DNA of 64,000 bases from Caballeronia sp. TF1N1 (GCF_022878925.1 NZ_CP084626.1:2108001-2172000), one strand, 5' to 3'. Positions 1 through 9,791 are shown, numbered from the stretch's first letter. Translations and numbers: made by a program. The notes: a model not told the origin generated them from the sequence alone.

Positions 1-96
1 ATCGTCAAGGCCCATTGGACTGGTCACAAAACCCTGACAGGACGGGGCTGGCAAGAATTTCTCAATGAATTATTAAAAGCAAATGAGACGTTTTAA
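1..96 (+). CDS. C-terminal tail of an unknown protein (cut by window edge)
   Basis: Frame 1 is open from the first base and gives 31 residues before a TAA stop at 94-96. The tail contains GHKTLTGRGWQEF and ends in NETF. Base use is clearly more AT-rich than the genes that follow (codons such as AAT, TTA, AAA), suggesting acquired or accessory DNA. I do not recognise the family. The reading frame could be accidental, but the stop falls just where the coding-like composition ends. Confidence 0.4.
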   Translation: MVKAHWTGHKTLTGRGWQEFLNELLKANETF

Positions 97-657
97 TAAG
101 ACAAAATCTTATACCTGATTCACAGGAAATTCATGTTTTTCTCCCTTCGCGTTTCACGTGTGAAACGTTTTCGTCCATTCGGCCGCGATGATTTTCTGCC
201 GTTTTCATCATGATCTTTGCACGGTAACGGATTGCGACTGTTGGCATGTATCTGGCTATATTCGACGCATGCGGACAGGTAAGAAATGCAAGCCGCATTT
301 CGTTTCGTCAGCAGATTTTCAGCCTGGTCGCATCTCAACTCGATATACCAGCCGCCTGACTGTTTTATTCCCGAAACACTTCCGGGAATACTTACTCGGA
401 TATGTCGCCACGATGGCTTTCGATCATTCTTTACCGGATTGCGCGCCGACTTCCCGTTCGTCGGACGAAGACGAGCGACGCGCCTTGTCGTGGACAAATG
501 CGCGGGATGCAGCGAACACGAGCGACCCCGAATCGCACCAAAGGCAGTCTTCGAACTACGGCGTGAGCGTCACGCTATGGGACGAGTTCACGCCCGAGCG
601 GCCGGGATTCGATCGGACCAAAGGCTGAGTCGAGGCAAGACAGCGGCGGGCGTCGGT
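97..657. other. gene-free, partly AT-rich stretch
   Basis: No open frame here looks like a protein: the longest plus-strand frame (188-628) has irregular composition rich in Cys, His, Arg and Ser and no domain I recognise. The first part is AT-rich; the part next to folA has the usual high GC. It holds a perfect 7-bp inverted repeat at 151-166 (listed separately) and a hairpin with arms ATTCCCG (367-373) and CGGGAAT (383-389) that lacks a T-tract. Confidence 0.5.
151..166. repeat. parS-like inverted repeat with 2-bp insertion
   Basis: GTTTCAC (151-157), GT, then GTGAAAC (160-166) form perfect 7-bp arms. The ParB-binding parS core known from many bacteria has the same two arms directly abutted (GTTTCACGTGAAAC). 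Here the halves are 2 bp further apart, so binding by chromosomal ParB is uncertain. It could be a decayed or variant parS site, or chance. Confidence 0.4.
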
Positions 658-717
658 TAAAATCGCGGCACGGTCGCGCCTCCTGCGCGCCTCACTCCTG
701 CACGACTTTCCGACTAC

Positions 718-1221
718 ATGACGACGCTGACCCTGATCGTCGCCCGCGCGCGCAATGGCGTGATCGGACGCGACAACGACCTGCCCTGGCGCCTCCCCGA
801 GGATCTCGCTTTCTTCAAGCGCACGACGATGGGCGCGCCGATCATCATGGGACGCAAGACGCATGAATCGATTGGCCGGCCGCTGCCCGGGCGGCGGAAT
901 ATCGTCGTGTCGCGCGACGCCACGCGTCGCTATACCGGCTGCGATACCGTCACGAGCTTGGCCGATGCCCTCTCGCTCGCCATCGCCGACCACGCAAGCG
1001 AGGCCTTCGTGATCGGCGGCGCGCAGTTGTACGGCGACGCCATCGCGCAGGCGGACAAGCTGATCGTCACCGAGATCGATGCCGATTTCGAAGGCAACAC
1101 CCATTTTCCGGCGCCGGACGCCGCGCATTGGCAGGAAGTCGCTCGCGATCCGCGGCGCGCCGCGCCACCGAACGCGTTCGACTTCGCGTTCGTCACGTAT
1201 CGACGCCGGGCGGACGCATGA
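718..1221 (+). CDS. folA: dihydrofolate reductase
   Basis: This 167-residue protein reduces dihydrofolate to tetrahydrofolate with NADPH in the cytoplasm, supplying one-carbon carriers for thymidylate, purine and methionine synthesis. The N-terminal [10 protein letters not shown] strand, the substrate loop LPWRLPEDL (22-30, with Asp29 matching catalytic Asp27 of the E. coli enzyme), the NADPH motif [16 protein letters not shown] (44-59) and IGGAQLY (99-105) are all in place. Length fits chromosomal FolA rather than plasmid trimethoprim-resistance forms. The ATG follows a -10-like TAAAAT at 658-663. The gene stands alone and converges on pmbA. Confidence 0.97.
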   Translation: MTTLTLIVARARNGVIGRDNDLPWRLPEDLAFFKRTTMGAPIIMGRKTHESIGRPLPGRRNIVVSRDATRRYTGCDTVTSLADALSLAIADHASEAFVIGGAQLYGDAIAQADKLIVTEIDADFEGNTHFPAPDAAHWQEVARDPRRAAPPNAFDFAFVTYRRRADA

Positions 1222-1223
1222 AC

Positions 1224-1259
1224 GAAGGCCCCGGATAGCTCGCGCCATCCGGGGCCTTC
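1224..1259 (+). terminator. terminator after folA
   Basis: A 13-bp GC-rich stem (1224-1236 with 1247-1259, core GGCCCCGGAT) begins two bases after the folA stop and is followed by a short pyrimidine run, CTTCTT. It lies between two convergent genes and may also end pmbA transcripts, though the T-tract is weak in both directions. Confidence 0.65.
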
Positions 1260-1280
1260 TTCTTGAACCACCTCTGAGTT

Positions 1281-2651
1281 TTACTGCCCCGCGATGGTCA
1301 TCCGCTCGATCAGCACCGAGCCGATTTCCTTCGTGCCGCGCACGACCGTATCCGCGCCGATCGCCTCGATGTGGCGGAACATTTCCTGAAGCGTGCTCGC
1401 GACCGTGATTTCCTCGACCGCGTGCTGAATCTTGCCGTTCTCCACCCAAAAGCCCGACGCACCGCGCGAATAGTCGCCCGTCACGTAGTTCACGCCCTGC
1501 CCCATCAGTTCGGTAAGCAAAAGGCCGGTGTCGAGCTTCTTCAGCATGGCCTCGAAGTCGTCTTCCGCCTTCGTATTCGAGCTTGTCATCGTCAAATTAT
1601 GCGAGCCGCCCGCGTTGCCGGTGGTCTTCATGCCGAGCTTGCGCGCCGAATACGTGGACAGGAAATAGCCCTGCACAACGCCGTCATCCACCACATTGCG
1701 ACGCTCGGTGCGCACGCCTTCCTCGTCGAACGGCGCGCTGCCCATGCCGCCCTTCACGTGCGGATCTTCGACGATCTGAACGTGCGGCGCGAACACCGGC
1801 TTGCCGAGGCTGTCGACGAGAAACGTCGTCTTGCGATACAACGCCCCACCGCTCACCGCTTGCACGAACGAGCCGAGGATGCCCGCAGCCAGCGGCGCTT
1901 CGAACAACACGCGGCACTTGCGCGTGTCGAGGCTCTTCGCGTTCAGACGCGCGAGCGCGCGTTCGGCGGCGTAGCGTCCGACGGCTTCCGGCGCGGCGAG
2001 TTCGGTGGCATTGCGGCGCGACGTGTACCAGTCGTCGCGCTGCATGTCGCGTCCGCTCGCGGCAATGGGCGCGCACGCGATGTAATGCCGCGAGTACGGA
2101 TAGCCCGCGAGGAAGCCGCGCGAGGTCGCGAGCACGAACTGCGAATGCTGCGCCGATACGCTCGCGCCCTCGGAATTGGTCACGCGCTTATCCACCGCGA
2201 ACGCGGCGGCTTCGGCGCGGCGTGCGAGCTCGGCGGCCTCTTCGGCGTCGATGACCCACGGATGATAAAGATCGAGGTCCTGAGGCGACTTTTCCAGCAA
2301 GTCTTCTTCCGCAAGCCCGGCGGCGCTGTCTTCAGCCGTGAAGCGCGCGATGTTGTAGGCGGCCGCAACGGTATCGCGCAGTGCTTCGCGCGTGAAGTCC
2401 GCGGTGCTCGCATTGCCGCGCTTCTTGCCGATGAAGACGGTCACGCCCACCATCTTGTCCCGGTTGTGCTCGATGGTCTCCACTTCGCCGCGCCGCACGC
2501 TTACCGAAAGGCCATCGCCTTCGGAGATTTCGGTGGCGGCATCGGTCGCGCCGAGTTCCTTCGCGTGACGCAGGATGTCGGAGGCAATCTCCTTGAGTTC
2601 GTCTTGCGTATGCGGGAAAAAGCGTTGCTTGACGTCCATGTCTGCTGCCAT
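1281..2651 (-). CDS. pmbA: metalloprotease PmbA/TldE
   Basis: This 456-residue protein is the TldE (PmbA) partner of TldD; the TldD/E pair is known to trim peptides such as microcin B17 and other RiPP precursors and to degrade CcdA. The full TldD/PmbA family span is present, including the N-terminal segment [16 protein letters not shown], the central [16 protein letters not shown] and the C-terminal [19 protein letters not shown]. As expected for PmbA, the HExxxH zinc motif of TldD is absent. The partner tldD is not in this window. The gene is divergent from darP, with which it shares a roughly 220-bp upstream region. Confidence 0.95.
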   Translation of the reverse strand: MAADMDVKQRFFPHTQDELKEIASDILRHAKELGATDAATEISEGDGLSVSVRRGEVETIEHNRDKMVGVTVFIGKKRGNASTADFTREALRDTVAAAYNIARFTAEDSAAGLAEEDLLEKSPQDLDLYHPWVIDAEEAAELARRAEAAAFAVDKRVTNSEGASVSAQHSQFVLATSRGFLAGYPYSRHYIACAPIAASGRDMQRDDWYTSRRNATELAAPEAVGRYAAERALARLNAKSLDTRKCRVLFEAPLAAGILGSFVQAVSGGALYRKTTFLVDSLGKPVFAPHVQIVEDPHVKGGMGSAPFDEEGVRTERRNVVDDGVVQGYFLSTYSARKLGMKTTGNAGGSHNLTMTSSNTKAEDDFEAMLKKLDTGLLLTELMGQGVNYVTGDYSRGASGFWVENGKIQHAVEEITVASTLQEMFRHIEAIGADTVVRGTKEIGSVLIERMTIAGQ

Positions 2652-2861
2652 TTTGTGTGTGCCTTAGGAGGTCGGGGGCGCCGCGCGCCCGCGCGTGTCG
2701 TTGCAAGAGGATTCCCGCTTTCGTCCGGCCTTTCGATGAAGCAGACGGCGGGGTCGATTCGATCGACGCATGCTGCGATCATAGCAAGGACCGCGCACCC
2801 GCACCGCATGCACGATGCATCGCGCTTCGCGTGCGCGAGCCGAGCGCCGCGACGCGCAAGC

Positions 2862-2867
2862 TACAAT
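2862..2867 (+). promoter_or_regulatory. -10 element immediately upstream of darP
   Basis: TACAAT lies only 6 bases before the ATG of darP (2874), so a transcript starting the usual 6-8 bases downstream of it would begin at or next to the start codon. No good -35 box is visible at the right spacing, and no Shine-Dalgarno sequence fits between. Confidence 0.35.
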
Positions 2868-2873
2868 ATCGCC

Positions 2874-3473
2874 ATGAACCGTAAAACCCGCATTCAACCG
2901 ATCGAAGCCGAGCCGGAAGTCGACGAAAACGGCTACGATCGCCCGAGCAAATCCCAGCTCAAGCGCGACATGCACGCGCTGCAGGAACTGGGCGAGGCGC
3001 TGATCGCGCTGCCGAAAGACGCGCTCAAGCGCATGCCCATGCCTGAGAAGCTGAACGACGCCGTGCGCGAAGCGCGTCGTATCACCGATCACGAAGGCAA
3101 GCGCCGTCAGGTGCAATACGTCGGGCGCGTCATGCGCACGCTGCTCGAAGACGAAGTCGCCGCGCTGCGCACCGCGCTCGACACGCATCGCGGCGTGAAC
3201 AAGGCGGAGACCGCGCGCCTGCATTGGATCGAACGCTCGCGCGACAAGCTGCTCGCAAGCGACGCCGCGCTGACCGATTTCATCCGCGAGCATCCGGGCG
3301 TGGACGCGCAGGAAGGCCGCACGCTGATCCGCAATACGCGCAAGGAGCGCGAGCTGCAAAAGCCGCCGCGCTATTACCGCGAATTGTTCCAGTGGATCAA
3401 GAACGCAGCGGGCGTGAAACAGGAAGACGAGAGCGACAGCGACGAGGAAAACCGTGACGACGACGAAGCGTAA
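2874..3473 (+). CDS. darP: ribosome-associated protein DarP (YjgA, DUF615)
   Basis: The 199-residue protein matches the YjgA/DarP family, which associates with late 50S ribosome assembly intermediates in E. coli. Family marks are the N-terminal [21 protein letters not shown] region, the [17 protein letters not shown] segment and the [20 protein letters not shown] block near the C-terminus, followed by an acidic tail rich in Asp and Glu. The ATG at 2874 gives the family start; the longer upstream frame is antisense to pmbA and is not coding. Its last 20 bases overlap the start of mogA, suggesting translational coupling. Confidence 0.92.
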   Translation: MNRKTRIQPIEAEPEVDENGYDRPSKSQLKRDMHALQELGEALIALPKDALKRMPMPEKLNDAVREARRITDHEGKRRQVQYVGRVMRTLLEDEVAALRTALDTHRGVNKAETARLHWIERSRDKLLASDAALTDFIREHPGVDAQEGRTLIRNTRKERELQKPPRYYRELFQWIKNAAGVKQEDESDSDEENRDDDEA

Positions 3474-4092
3474 TCATCCGGACGAGTTGCTCGTCGGACT
3501 GGTTTCGATCAGCGATCGCGCCTCGCAAGGCGTGTACGAGGACAAAGGCGTGCCGTCGCTCGAAGCATGGCTCGGAGAAGCGCTGAGCTCACCCTGGCGC
3601 GCGCAAACGCGGCTGATTCACGACGATGCCGCCACCATCTCGGCCACGCTCATCGAACTGGTCGACACACACGGTTGCGATCTCGTGCTGACCACGGGCG
3701 GCACCGGTCCCTCGCGCCGCGACGTGACGCCGGAAGCGACGCTCGCCGTCGCCACCAAGCCGATGCCAGGCTTTGGCGAACAGATGCGCCAAATTAGCCT
3801 GAACTTCGTGCCGACCGCCATTCTCTCACGTCAGGTTGCCGTGATTCGTGAGACGGAGGATCACGCCGCGCTCATCATCAATTTGCCGGGACAGCCGAAG
3901 TCGATCAGGGAAACGCTCGAAGGCCTGAAGGACGCCGACGGCAAGACGCGCGTGCCGGGCATCTTCGCGGCAGTGCCGTATTGCATCGATCTGATCGGCG
4001 GGCCTTACATCGAAACGAAGCCGGAAGCGGTTGCCGCGTTCCGGCCCAAAAGCGCCATTCGAAAGTCAGGCGCTTCCAAACCTCAAGCCTGA
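3454..4092 (+). CDS. mogA: molybdopterin adenylyltransferase MogA
   Basis: This 212-residue protein adenylylates molybdopterin before molybdate insertion, a late step in molybdenum cofactor synthesis. The MoaB/Mog signature [16 protein letters not shown] spans residues 80-95. It starts with GTG, overlapping the end of darP by 20 bases; there is no later in-frame start before the conserved region. Its product would serve molybdoenzymes such as the formate dehydrogenase at 53-58 kb of this window. It converges on orn, and the 3' ends overlap by 10 bases. Confidence 0.93.
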   Translation: MTTTKRNHPDELLVGLVSISDRASQGVYEDKGVPSLEAWLGEALSSPWRAQTRLIHDDAATISATLIELVDTHGCDLVLTTGGTGPSRRDVTPEATLAVATKPMPGFGEQMRQISLNFVPTAILSRQVAVIRETEDHAALIINLPGQPKSIRETLEGLKDADGKTRVPGIFAAVPYCIDLIGGPYIETKPEAVAAFRPKSAIRKSGASKPQA

Positions 4093-4688
4093 GCCGACGA
4101 TGCCGACGCCGCGGGAATCAGGAAGTGCTCGCGGTAGTACTTGAGTTCGTCGATGGACTCGTGGATATCGGCGAGCGCCGTGTGCATCGCGCGCTTCTGA
4201 AAGCCCTTGTAGATGGCTGGCTGCCAGCGGCGGCACAGTTCCTTGAGCGTGCTCACGTCCAGATTGCGATAGTGAAAGAACGTCTCCAGTTCCGGCATCC
4301 AGCGCGCCATGAAGCGGCGGTCCTGGCAAATGGAATTGCCGCACATCGGCGACTTGCCGGGCGGCACGTACTGACCGAGGAATTCACGAGTCTGACGGGT
4401 GGCTTCCGCTTCATCCACCGTCGATGCCTTCACGCGTTCCGTCAGCCCCGAGCGGCCATGCGTATTGCGATTCCACTCGTCCATGCGGCCAAGTGCTTCT
4501 TCCGACTGATGGATCGCAAACACCGGCCCCTCCACCAGCTTGTCGAGCGTCGAATTCGTCACGACCACCGCGATCTCGATGATGCGATCATTGTCGGGAT
4601 CGAGCCCGGTCATCTCCATGTCGAGCCACACGAGATTCATGTCGCTGCGCGCGAGGACGGGTTCGGGTTGGTCGAGAGAATCGGTCAT
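4083..4688 (-). CDS. orn: oligoribonuclease
   Basis: A 201-residue DEDDh 3'-5' exonuclease that degrades di- and short oligoribonucleotides, including pGpG from cyclic-di-GMP turnover. The acidic pair is Asp23 and Glu25 ([10 protein letters not shown]); further catalytic residues are Asp123 (CQDRRF) and His169/Asp174 (MHTALADIH). The family usually begins close to the WLDMEMTG block, so Met17 (ATG at 4640) is a possible alternative start that would give 185 residues, nearer the E. coli length. It is divergent from the M48 protease gene. Confidence 0.95.
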   Translation of the reverse strand: MTDSLDQPEPVLARSDMNLVWLDMEMTGLDPDNDRIIEIAVVVTNSTLDKLVEGPVFAIHQSEEALGRMDEWNRNTHGRSGLTERVKASTVDEAEATRQTREFLGQYVPPGKSPMCGNSICQDRRFMARWMPELETFFHYRNLDVSTLKELCRRWQPAIYKGFQKRAMHTALADIHESIDELKYYREHFLIPAASASSAQA

Positions 4689-4811
4689 GGAAAGTACCTG
4701 GAAGAGGTTCGAGTAACGCTGATGTTAGTGTCTTGAGGCGCATGAAGCCCAGTTGCCGCGCGGGCTTTTCGGCAACCACGCGTTGTGGCAACGCGAGCAC
4801 GGCCTAGAACC

Positions 4812-4817
4812 TATAAT
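4812..4817 (+). promoter_or_regulatory. -10 box upstream of the M48 protease gene
   Basis: A perfect TATAAT lies 28 bases before the ATG at 4846. A TTGTGG at 4783-4788 is too far away (23 bases) for a standard -35 box. The position is right for the protease-rsgA-DUF2007 run that follows. Confidence 0.5.
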
Positions 4818-4845
4818 TCTCGCATAGTTCAATCGGAAGCCCTGC

Positions 4846-6114
4846 ATGGCCAACCTCACACTCGCTTTTTCGACGATCTTCGTCGTCGCCCTCGTTGCGA
4901 TGGTTTCAACGAAGCTCTGGCTGGCCTCGCGCCAGATTCGCTACGTCGCGGCGCATCGCAACGGCGTGCCGCCGCAGTTCACCGGCACGATCCCGTTGAC
5001 GGCGCACCAGCGCGCGGCGGACTACACCGTCGAGCGCACGCGCCTCACGATGATCGAAGTCGTCACCAGCGCCATCGTGCTGGTCGCGCTGACCTTGCTC
5101 GGTGGCTTGCAGGCACTCGATATCGCCATTACGGAGTCGCTCGGGCGCGGCTATCTCGGACAGATCGCGCTGGTCGCGGCGGTCATCGCAATTACGAGTC
5201 TCATCGACCTGCCGTTCGACTATATCCGCCATTTCGTGATCGAGGAAAAGTTCGGCTTCAATCGTATGTCGAAGAAACTGTTTTTTCTCGATCTCGTGAA
5301 GGGCACGGTGCTGGGCGCGATCATCGGTGCGCCGCTTCTGCTGCTCGTGCTCTGGATGATGGATCGCGCCGGCAGCTACTGGTGGCTCTACACGTGGATC
5401 GTCTGGGTTGCGTTCCAGTTGCTCGCGATGATCATCTATCCCACTTTCATCGCGCCGCTTTTCAACAAGTTCGAGCCGCTCAAGGATGAGGCGCTGCGGG
5501 CTCGTATTGAGAATCTGATGTCGCGCACCGGCTTTGCGGCAAAGGGCTTGTTCGTCATGGACGGCAGCCGCCGTTCCGCGCACGGCAACGCGTATTTCAC
5601 GGGCTTCGGCGCGGCGAAGCGCATCGTCTTCTTCGATACCCTGCTTGCGCGCCTTTCCGGCAGCGAGATCGAAGCCGTGCTCGCGCACGAACTCGGCCAC
5701 TTCAAGCGCCGTCACGTGCTCAAGCTGTTGGTCGTGATGTTCGCCATCAGCCTCGCCATGCTCGCGCTCCTCGGCTGGCTCGTGCAGACCGTGTGGTTCT
5801 ACGAAGGCCTCGGCGTGCATCCGTCGCTCGTCGGCGGCAACAACGGACTTGCGCTCGTCCTGTTCATGCTCGTGCTGCCGGTGTTCATGTTCTTCATCAC
5901 GCCGCTCGGCAGCCTGAGCTCGCGCAAACACGAATTCGAAGCCGATGCCTTCGCGGCCAGCCAGACCGATCCGAAGGATCTCGTCAACGCGCTCGTCAAA
6001 CTGTACGAAGACAACGCGTCCACGCTCACGCCCGATCCGCTCTACACCGCGTTTTATTACTCGCATCCGCCCGCTTCGCAGCGCATCGACCGCTTGATGC
6101 AACACACCGCATGA
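4846..6114 (+). CDS. M48 family membrane metalloprotease (Ste24/HtpX-like)
   Basis: The 422-residue protein resembles the CAAX-protease branch of the M48 zinc peptidases, which are inner-membrane proteases. The zinc motif HELGH is at 281-285 and the third ligand is probably Glu363 in HEFEADAFA. Several hydrophobic segments (about 3-24, 71-95, 104-121, 152-172, 181-201, 291-316, 334-354) fit a multi-pass protein with the active site between helices. A role in membrane protein quality control is likely, but substrates in bacteria are poorly known. The stop overlaps the rsgA start as ATGA, so the genes are probably co-translated. Confidence 0.9.
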   Translation: MANLTLAFSTIFVVALVAMVSTKLWLASRQIRYVAAHRNGVPPQFTGTIPLTAHQRAADYTVERTRLTMIEVVTSAIVLVALTLLGGLQALDIAITESLGRGYLGQIALVAAVIAITSLIDLPFDYIRHFVIEEKFGFNRMSKKLFFLDLVKGTVLGAIIGAPLLLLVLWMMDRAGSYWWLYTWIVWVAFQLLAMIIYPTFIAPLFNKFEPLKDEALRARIENLMSRTGFAAKGLFVMDGSRRSAHGNAYFTGFGAAKRIVFFDTLLARLSGSEIEAVLAHELGHFKRRHVLKLLVVMFAISLAMLALLGWLVQTVWFYEGLGVHPSLVGGNNGLALVLFMLVLPVFMFFITPLGSLSSRKHEFEADAFAASQTDPKDLVNALVKLYEDNASTLTPDPLYTAFYYSHPPASQRIDRLMQHTA

Positions 6115-7067
6115 CGGCGCGTGGCGTGTCATCGGGCCGCGGCGCGCGTCAGGGCGGCGCGGCTTCCGCGGAGGCCCGACTGGAAGGCACCGTGATCGCC
6201 GCGCATGGCCGGCACTATCTCGTCGCGCCGCACGACGGCGGCGCGAAGCTGCAATGCTTCCCGCGCGGCAAAAAGAGCGAAGTCGCCGTCGGCGATCGCG
6301 TGATCTACGAGCAGTCTTCGGCGGATCAGGGCGTGATCGTCGAAATTGGCGAGCGGCGCAACCTGCTTTACCGGTCCGATCAGTTCAAGTCGAAGCTCTT
6401 CGCGGCGAACCTCGATCAACTGCTGATCGTGCTCGCCACCGAGCCGCATTTCAGCGAAGACCTGCTCGGGCGCGCGCTGATCGCCGCCGAGGCGCACGGG
6501 CTCGAAGCGCTCATCGTGCTCAACAAGATCGACGTGGAAAGCGCGTTGCCCCTGGCGCGCGAGCGACTTGCGCCCTATCGCGCGCTGGGCTACACGGTGA
6601 TCGAACTGTCCGCGAAGATGGCACCCGGCGAAGTGCATCCGCAACTGGATGAGCGCCTGAAAGATCGCTCGACGATCTTGCTCGGCCAGTCGGGCATGGG
6701 CAAATCGACGCTCGTGAATCTGCTCATCCCCGACGCCGACGCCGCCACGCGCGAGATTTCGTCGGCGCTCAACAGCGGCCGGCATACCACCACCTTCACG
6801 CGTCTCTACGAATTGCCAGGCGGCGGCTCGCTCATCGATTCACCTGGCTTTCAGGAGTTCGGCCTGCATCACTTGTCCGAAGGTCAACTGGAACGCGCCT
6901 TCGCTGACTTCCGGCCGTATCTAGGGCATTGCCGCTTCTACAACTGCCATCATCTGCAGGAGCCGGGCTGCGCTGTACTCGAAGCGGTCGAAGCCGGCAA
7001 AATTCGGCCGGCGCGGCATGCGCTTTATGCGCAGCTCGTCCACGAAGCAAGCCAGATCGTTCGATGA
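6111..7067 (+). CDS. rsgA: ribosome small subunit-dependent GTPase RsgA
   Basis: A 318-residue circularly permuted GTPase that checks late 30S maturation. An OB-fold occupies the first ~85 residues after a short basic extension. The G motifs come in permuted order: NKID (138-141), then the P-loop GQSGMGKST (192-200), then DSPG (243-246). The C-terminal zinc site is Cys274, Cys279, His281 and Cys287. The ATG overlaps the preceding stop by 4 bases. In many related genomes orn, this M48 protease and rsgA are neighbours. Confidence 0.96.
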   Translation: MTARGVSSGRGARQGGAASAEARLEGTVIAAHGRHYLVAPHDGGAKLQCFPRGKKSEVAVGDRVIYEQSSADQGVIVEIGERRNLLYRSDQFKSKLFAANLDQLLIVLATEPHFSEDLLGRALIAAEAHGLEALIVLNKIDVESALPLARERLAPYRALGYTVIELSAKMAPGEVHPQLDERLKDRSTILLGQSGMGKSTLVNLLIPDADAATREISSALNSGRHTTTFTRLYELPGGGSLIDSPGFQEFGLHHLSEGQLERAFADFRPYLGHCRFYNCHHLQEPGCAVLEAVEAGKIRPARHALYAQLVHEASQIVR

Positions 7068-7387
7068 AACGGCTCACGCGCGCACCGAACCTCATCACGG
7101 CGCAACACTGGATGAACGTGCTCGCGACCGCAGGCGTGCCTTGCGAGCTACACAATCGGTATTTGAATGGCGCGCTGGGTGACATTCCGGCGGATCAATG
7201 TGCGCCGGAAATCTGGATCGTCGATGAACGCGACGAAGCGCTGGCCACTCGCCTTCTGGAGCGTGCAAAGCGCGGACCGGAAGCGAATGCCCGGCCCTGG
7301 CGATGCCGTCAGTGCGGCGAATGGCTCGAAGCGCAGTTCACCGTGTGCTGGCAGTGCCAGACGGACCGCGATCCGCTGGACGATTGA
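7064..7387 (+). CDS. DUF2007 protein with C-terminal zinc ribbon
   Basis: The 107-residue protein begins in an ATGA overlap with the rsgA stop. Residues ~1-70 look like the DUF2007 (putative signal transducing) fold, with the typical [21 protein letters not shown] segment. The C-terminal part carries a zinc-ribbon pattern with CRQC at 81-84 and CWQC at 95-98. No enzymatic motif is visible. Coupling to rsgA suggests expression with ribosome maturation factors, but the function is unknown. Confidence 0.85.
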   Translation: MKRLTRAPNLITAQHWMNVLATAGVPCELHNRYLNGALGDIPADQCAPEIWIVDERDEALATRLLERAKRGPEANARPWRCRQCGEWLEAQFTVCWQCQTDRDPLDD

Positions 7388-7394
7388 CGCCTTG

Positions 7395-8333
7395 CTATGC
7401 CAGCCAGACGGCAATGGTCAGCATGAGCAGGATCAACATCCACAAGATCACCGCGCGCCACACCAAGCCAACCGCCGATTGGAGCGTGCGTGGCGTGCAG
7501 TCGTCGCCGACGGGCAGCGGGCTTGCATCGCCCACGGCGAGCGCCTCGACGCTCAGCGGTTCGGCGAGCGGTCCTGCGAGACGCGCGCCCAACGCGCCGC
7601 TGCCGGCCGCGAGCAACACGCCTTCGTTCGGGTCCGGCCACTGACGCGCGTGATTGCGCCACGCGTAGATCGCATCCTCGAAATTGCCGACGATTGCGAA
7701 GCCGAGCGCGGTGAGCCGCGTAGGAATCCAGTCGATCACGAAAAACGCACGCTGCGCGAACGATGAGAACGCTGCGGTCCGCTCGGGATTCGGCTCCGTC
7801 CACGCACGCGCCAGATACTCGGCGATCCGATAAAACACCGCGCCAGCCGGCCCGATGGGAATCAGAAACCAGAAGAACACGCCGAACACATGCCGATGCG
7901 ACGCGATTACCGCGTGCACGAGCGTGTGGCGCACGATCTCGCTTACCGGCATGTCGACGGTATCGAGACCGGTCCACTCCGTGAGCACCTCGCGGGCGCG
8001 CGGCACGTCGTCGTTATTGAGCGCGAGATGGATATCGGTGAAATAGTGGCTGAACTGACGAAAGCCGAGCGTGAAGTACACGATCACCACGTTCCAGAAA
8101 AACGCCAGAACGAAGTTGATCCGATACAACACGTAATAGATGAGCCCGACCACGAGCGTCCACGGCAACACCACCACCAGCCACGCAACGATGCCGTGCT
8201 TTTCCTTGCCCGCGTCGAAGCCATGGGCGGTGCTTTCCGCATGATACTGAAGCAACGCCGAGATCGGATTGTGCGGCGATAACGCACGCACCTGCTCGAG
8301 GATAAGAGCCAGCAATACAGAGAAAAAAGTCAT
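7395..8333 (-). CDS. CobD/CbiB-family integral membrane protein
   Basis: The 312-residue protein starts at the ATG complementary to 8331-8333 (MTFFSVLLALILEQ). Hydrophobic segments lie near residues 2-14, 48-68, 70-93, 150-172 and 290-311. The sequence fits the CobD/CbiB-like group that also includes AmpE. No other cobalamin gene is nearby, so a role in adenosylcobinamide synthesis is doubtful; a stand-alone membrane protein of AmpE type is equally plausible. It converges on the DUF2007 gene with a 7-base gap. Confidence 0.75.
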   Translation of the reverse strand: MTFFSVLLALILEQVRALSPHNPISALLQYHAESTAHGFDAGKEKHGIVAWLVVVLPWTLVVGLIYYVLYRINFVLAFFWNVVIVYFTLGFRQFSHYFTDIHLALNNDDVPRAREVLTEWTGLDTVDMPVSEIVRHTLVHAVIASHRHVFGVFFWFLIPIGPAGAVFYRIAEYLARAWTEPNPERTAAFSSFAQRAFFVIDWIPTRLTALGFAIVGNFEDAIYAWRNHARQWPDPNEGVLLAAGSGALGARLAGPLAEPLSVEALAVGDASPLPVGDDCTPRTLQSAVGLVWRAVILWMLILLMLTIAVWLA

Positions 8334-8448
8334 GCGGTGCGCCGAAACGGTCGGAGTAGTTCGAGTTTCGCGTAACGATAGCACAGCGTTCGATGCGTTC
8401 AGACGCGCTGACCAATCGCAAGGTCGCGTAACGTCGCACGTTGACGCG

Positions 8449-9189
8449 TCAGGCGGCGAGGAAGCGGTAGAAATTGCGCAACATGCCAGCCGTTGCACCC
8501 CAGATGAAATACGGAGCCGTCTTTTCATCGGGTTTGTAAGGCATGGCAAAAAAACGACGCTCGCCACCTTCCCATTGGAAAACGCGCACTTCGTGGTTTG
8601 CCGAGTCCATCAGAAACGCGAGCGGCACTTCGAAGATATCGGCGACTTCGCTCGTATCGGCTTTGAGCGCGAACGGCGGATAGACCAATGCAACGACAGG
8701 CGTCACGCGAAATCCGGTGCCTGTCAGATAGTCCGGCAGCGCGCCGACCACTTCGCAATGCTCCGCGCCCAGGCCGACTTCCTCGCGTGCTTCGCGTAGC
8801 GCGGTGGCGGCGGCATCGGCGTCCTCGGGTTCCTGACGGCCGCCGGGAAAGCTGATTTGTCCCGCGTGGTCGGAAAGATGGTCGGCCCGCTGAGTCAGGA
8901 GCACGGTCAGACCGCCTTCACGCACGACGAGCGGCACGAGAACAGAAGCCACGCGCGGATCGCCGCCGATGGCCTTGATGCGCTGTTCGGGCGCTTCCTG
9001 CGTCCATTCGAGCGTCTGTGCGAAACGCGCTCGCAGTCCTTCGGGCGTAAGGCGCGCGGGTGGTATGGCGGGAAGCGCGGCGCCCGTCGAGAGGACGGGC
9101 ATTCGTTCAGGTTCGAGAATGCGGGGAGTCGAAGTCTTGCCGGTGGACACGGGTCGAAAGCCAGGATGTCGAAGATTCAATTTGAACAC
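8449..9189 (-). CDS. NUDIX hydrolase, probable CoA pyrophosphatase
   Basis: This 246-residue protein carries the CoA-pyrophosphatase signature: LLTQRADHLSDHAGQISFPGG (97-117) followed directly by the NUDIX helix ending in REAREEVGL (132-140). Such enzymes split CoA or oxidised CoA to phosphopantetheine and 3',5'-ADP. Asp123 stands where many NUDIX proteins have the first Glu, a variation also seen in this subfamily. Met30 is a possible later start. It lies just downstream of the rplS terminator and is probably expressed separately. Confidence 0.85.
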   Translation of the reverse strand: MFKLNLRHPGFRPVSTGKTSTPRILEPERMPVLSTGAALPAIPPARLTPEGLRARFAQTLEWTQEAPEQRIKAIGGDPRVASVLVPLVVREGGLTVLLTQRADHLSDHAGQISFPGGRQEPEDADAAATALREAREEVGLGAEHCEVVGALPDYLTGTGFRVTPVVALVYPPFALKADTSEVADIFEVPLAFLMDSANHEVRVFQWEGGERRFFAMPYKPDEKTAPYFIWGATAGMLRNFYRFLAA

Positions 9190-9196
9190 ACCAAAG

Positions 9197-9224
9197 AAAA
9201 AAGCACCCGCGAGGGTGCTTTTTC
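9197..9224 (-). terminator. terminator of the rpsP-rimM-trmD-rplS operon
   Basis: A stem made of AAGCACCC and GGGTGCTT (9201-9220) with a CGCGA-type loop is followed, on the minus strand, by a run of Ts (plus-strand As at 9197-9202). It lies 26 bases beyond the rplS stop. Confidence 0.88.
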
Positions 9225-9249
9225 AGTACGGCGCCTGGACGCTGAGTCT

Positions 9250-9642
9250 TTACTCTGCAGCGGCTGCGGCGGTACGGTCCTTCGTGAACAGCTTTTCCTT
9301 GATACGTGCCGACTTGCCCGAGCGCTCGCGCAGGTAGTACAGCTTCGCACGACGGACGTCGCCGCGACGCTTCACGACGATGCTCGCCAGCAGCGGCGAG
9401 TAGGTCTGGAACGTACGCTCAACGCCTTCGCCCGAGGAAATCTTGCGGACGATGAAGTTCGAGTTCAGGCCACGATTACGCTTGGCGATCACGACGCCTT
9501 CGTAAGCCTGCACGCGCTTGCGCGTACCTTCGACGACGTTCACGTTGACGATGACCGTGTCGCCCGGACCGAAGTCGGGGATCGATTTTTCGCCCAAAAC
9601 GCGCGCGATCTCTTCGTTCTCGAGTTGCTCAATCAGATTCAT
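9250..9642 (-). CDS. rplS: 50S ribosomal protein L19
   Basis: 130 residues starting [14 protein letters not shown], with the conserved [19 protein letters not shown] and [19 protein letters not shown] blocks of bL19, which sits at the 30S-50S interface. The Ala-rich C-terminal end (TAAAAAE) is a common species-specific extension. The longer open frame upstream is ignored because the family starts here and a purine-rich AAGGAGT-like sequence precedes the ATG. It is the last gene of the rpsP operon. Confidence 0.98.
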   Translation of the reverse strand: MNLIEQLENEEIARVLGEKSIPDFGPGDTVIVNVNVVEGTRKRVQAYEGVVIAKRNRGLNSNFIVRKISSGEGVERTFQTYSPLLASIVVKRRGDVRRAKLYYLRERSGKSARIKEKLFTKDRTAAAAAE

Positions 9643-9791
9643 TACTGACTCCTTGTGCCATCTTGCCGGAGTTGTGTGCCTAGATTTCGCTTGCGCGATT
9701 TCGTTGATAAGGCCCCGGTAGAGGATGGGTTCACTTCTGGCGCCGAGGTTGAATTCAGCGCCCCCATTTACCCCGCTCGTTGGCTCGAAGT

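Noticed and set aside
367..389. Hairpin ATTCCCG/CGGGAAT as a terminator
   Set aside because: There is no T-tract on either side and no gene whose end it would match well.
188..628. Two overlapping plus-strand frames in the left margin
   Set aside because: Irregular composition, no ribosome site, no recognisable family, and they end inside the folA promoter region.
1371..2873. Long upstream extension of the darP frame
   Set aside because: It is antisense to pmbA and has no conservation; DarP begins at the ATG at 2874.
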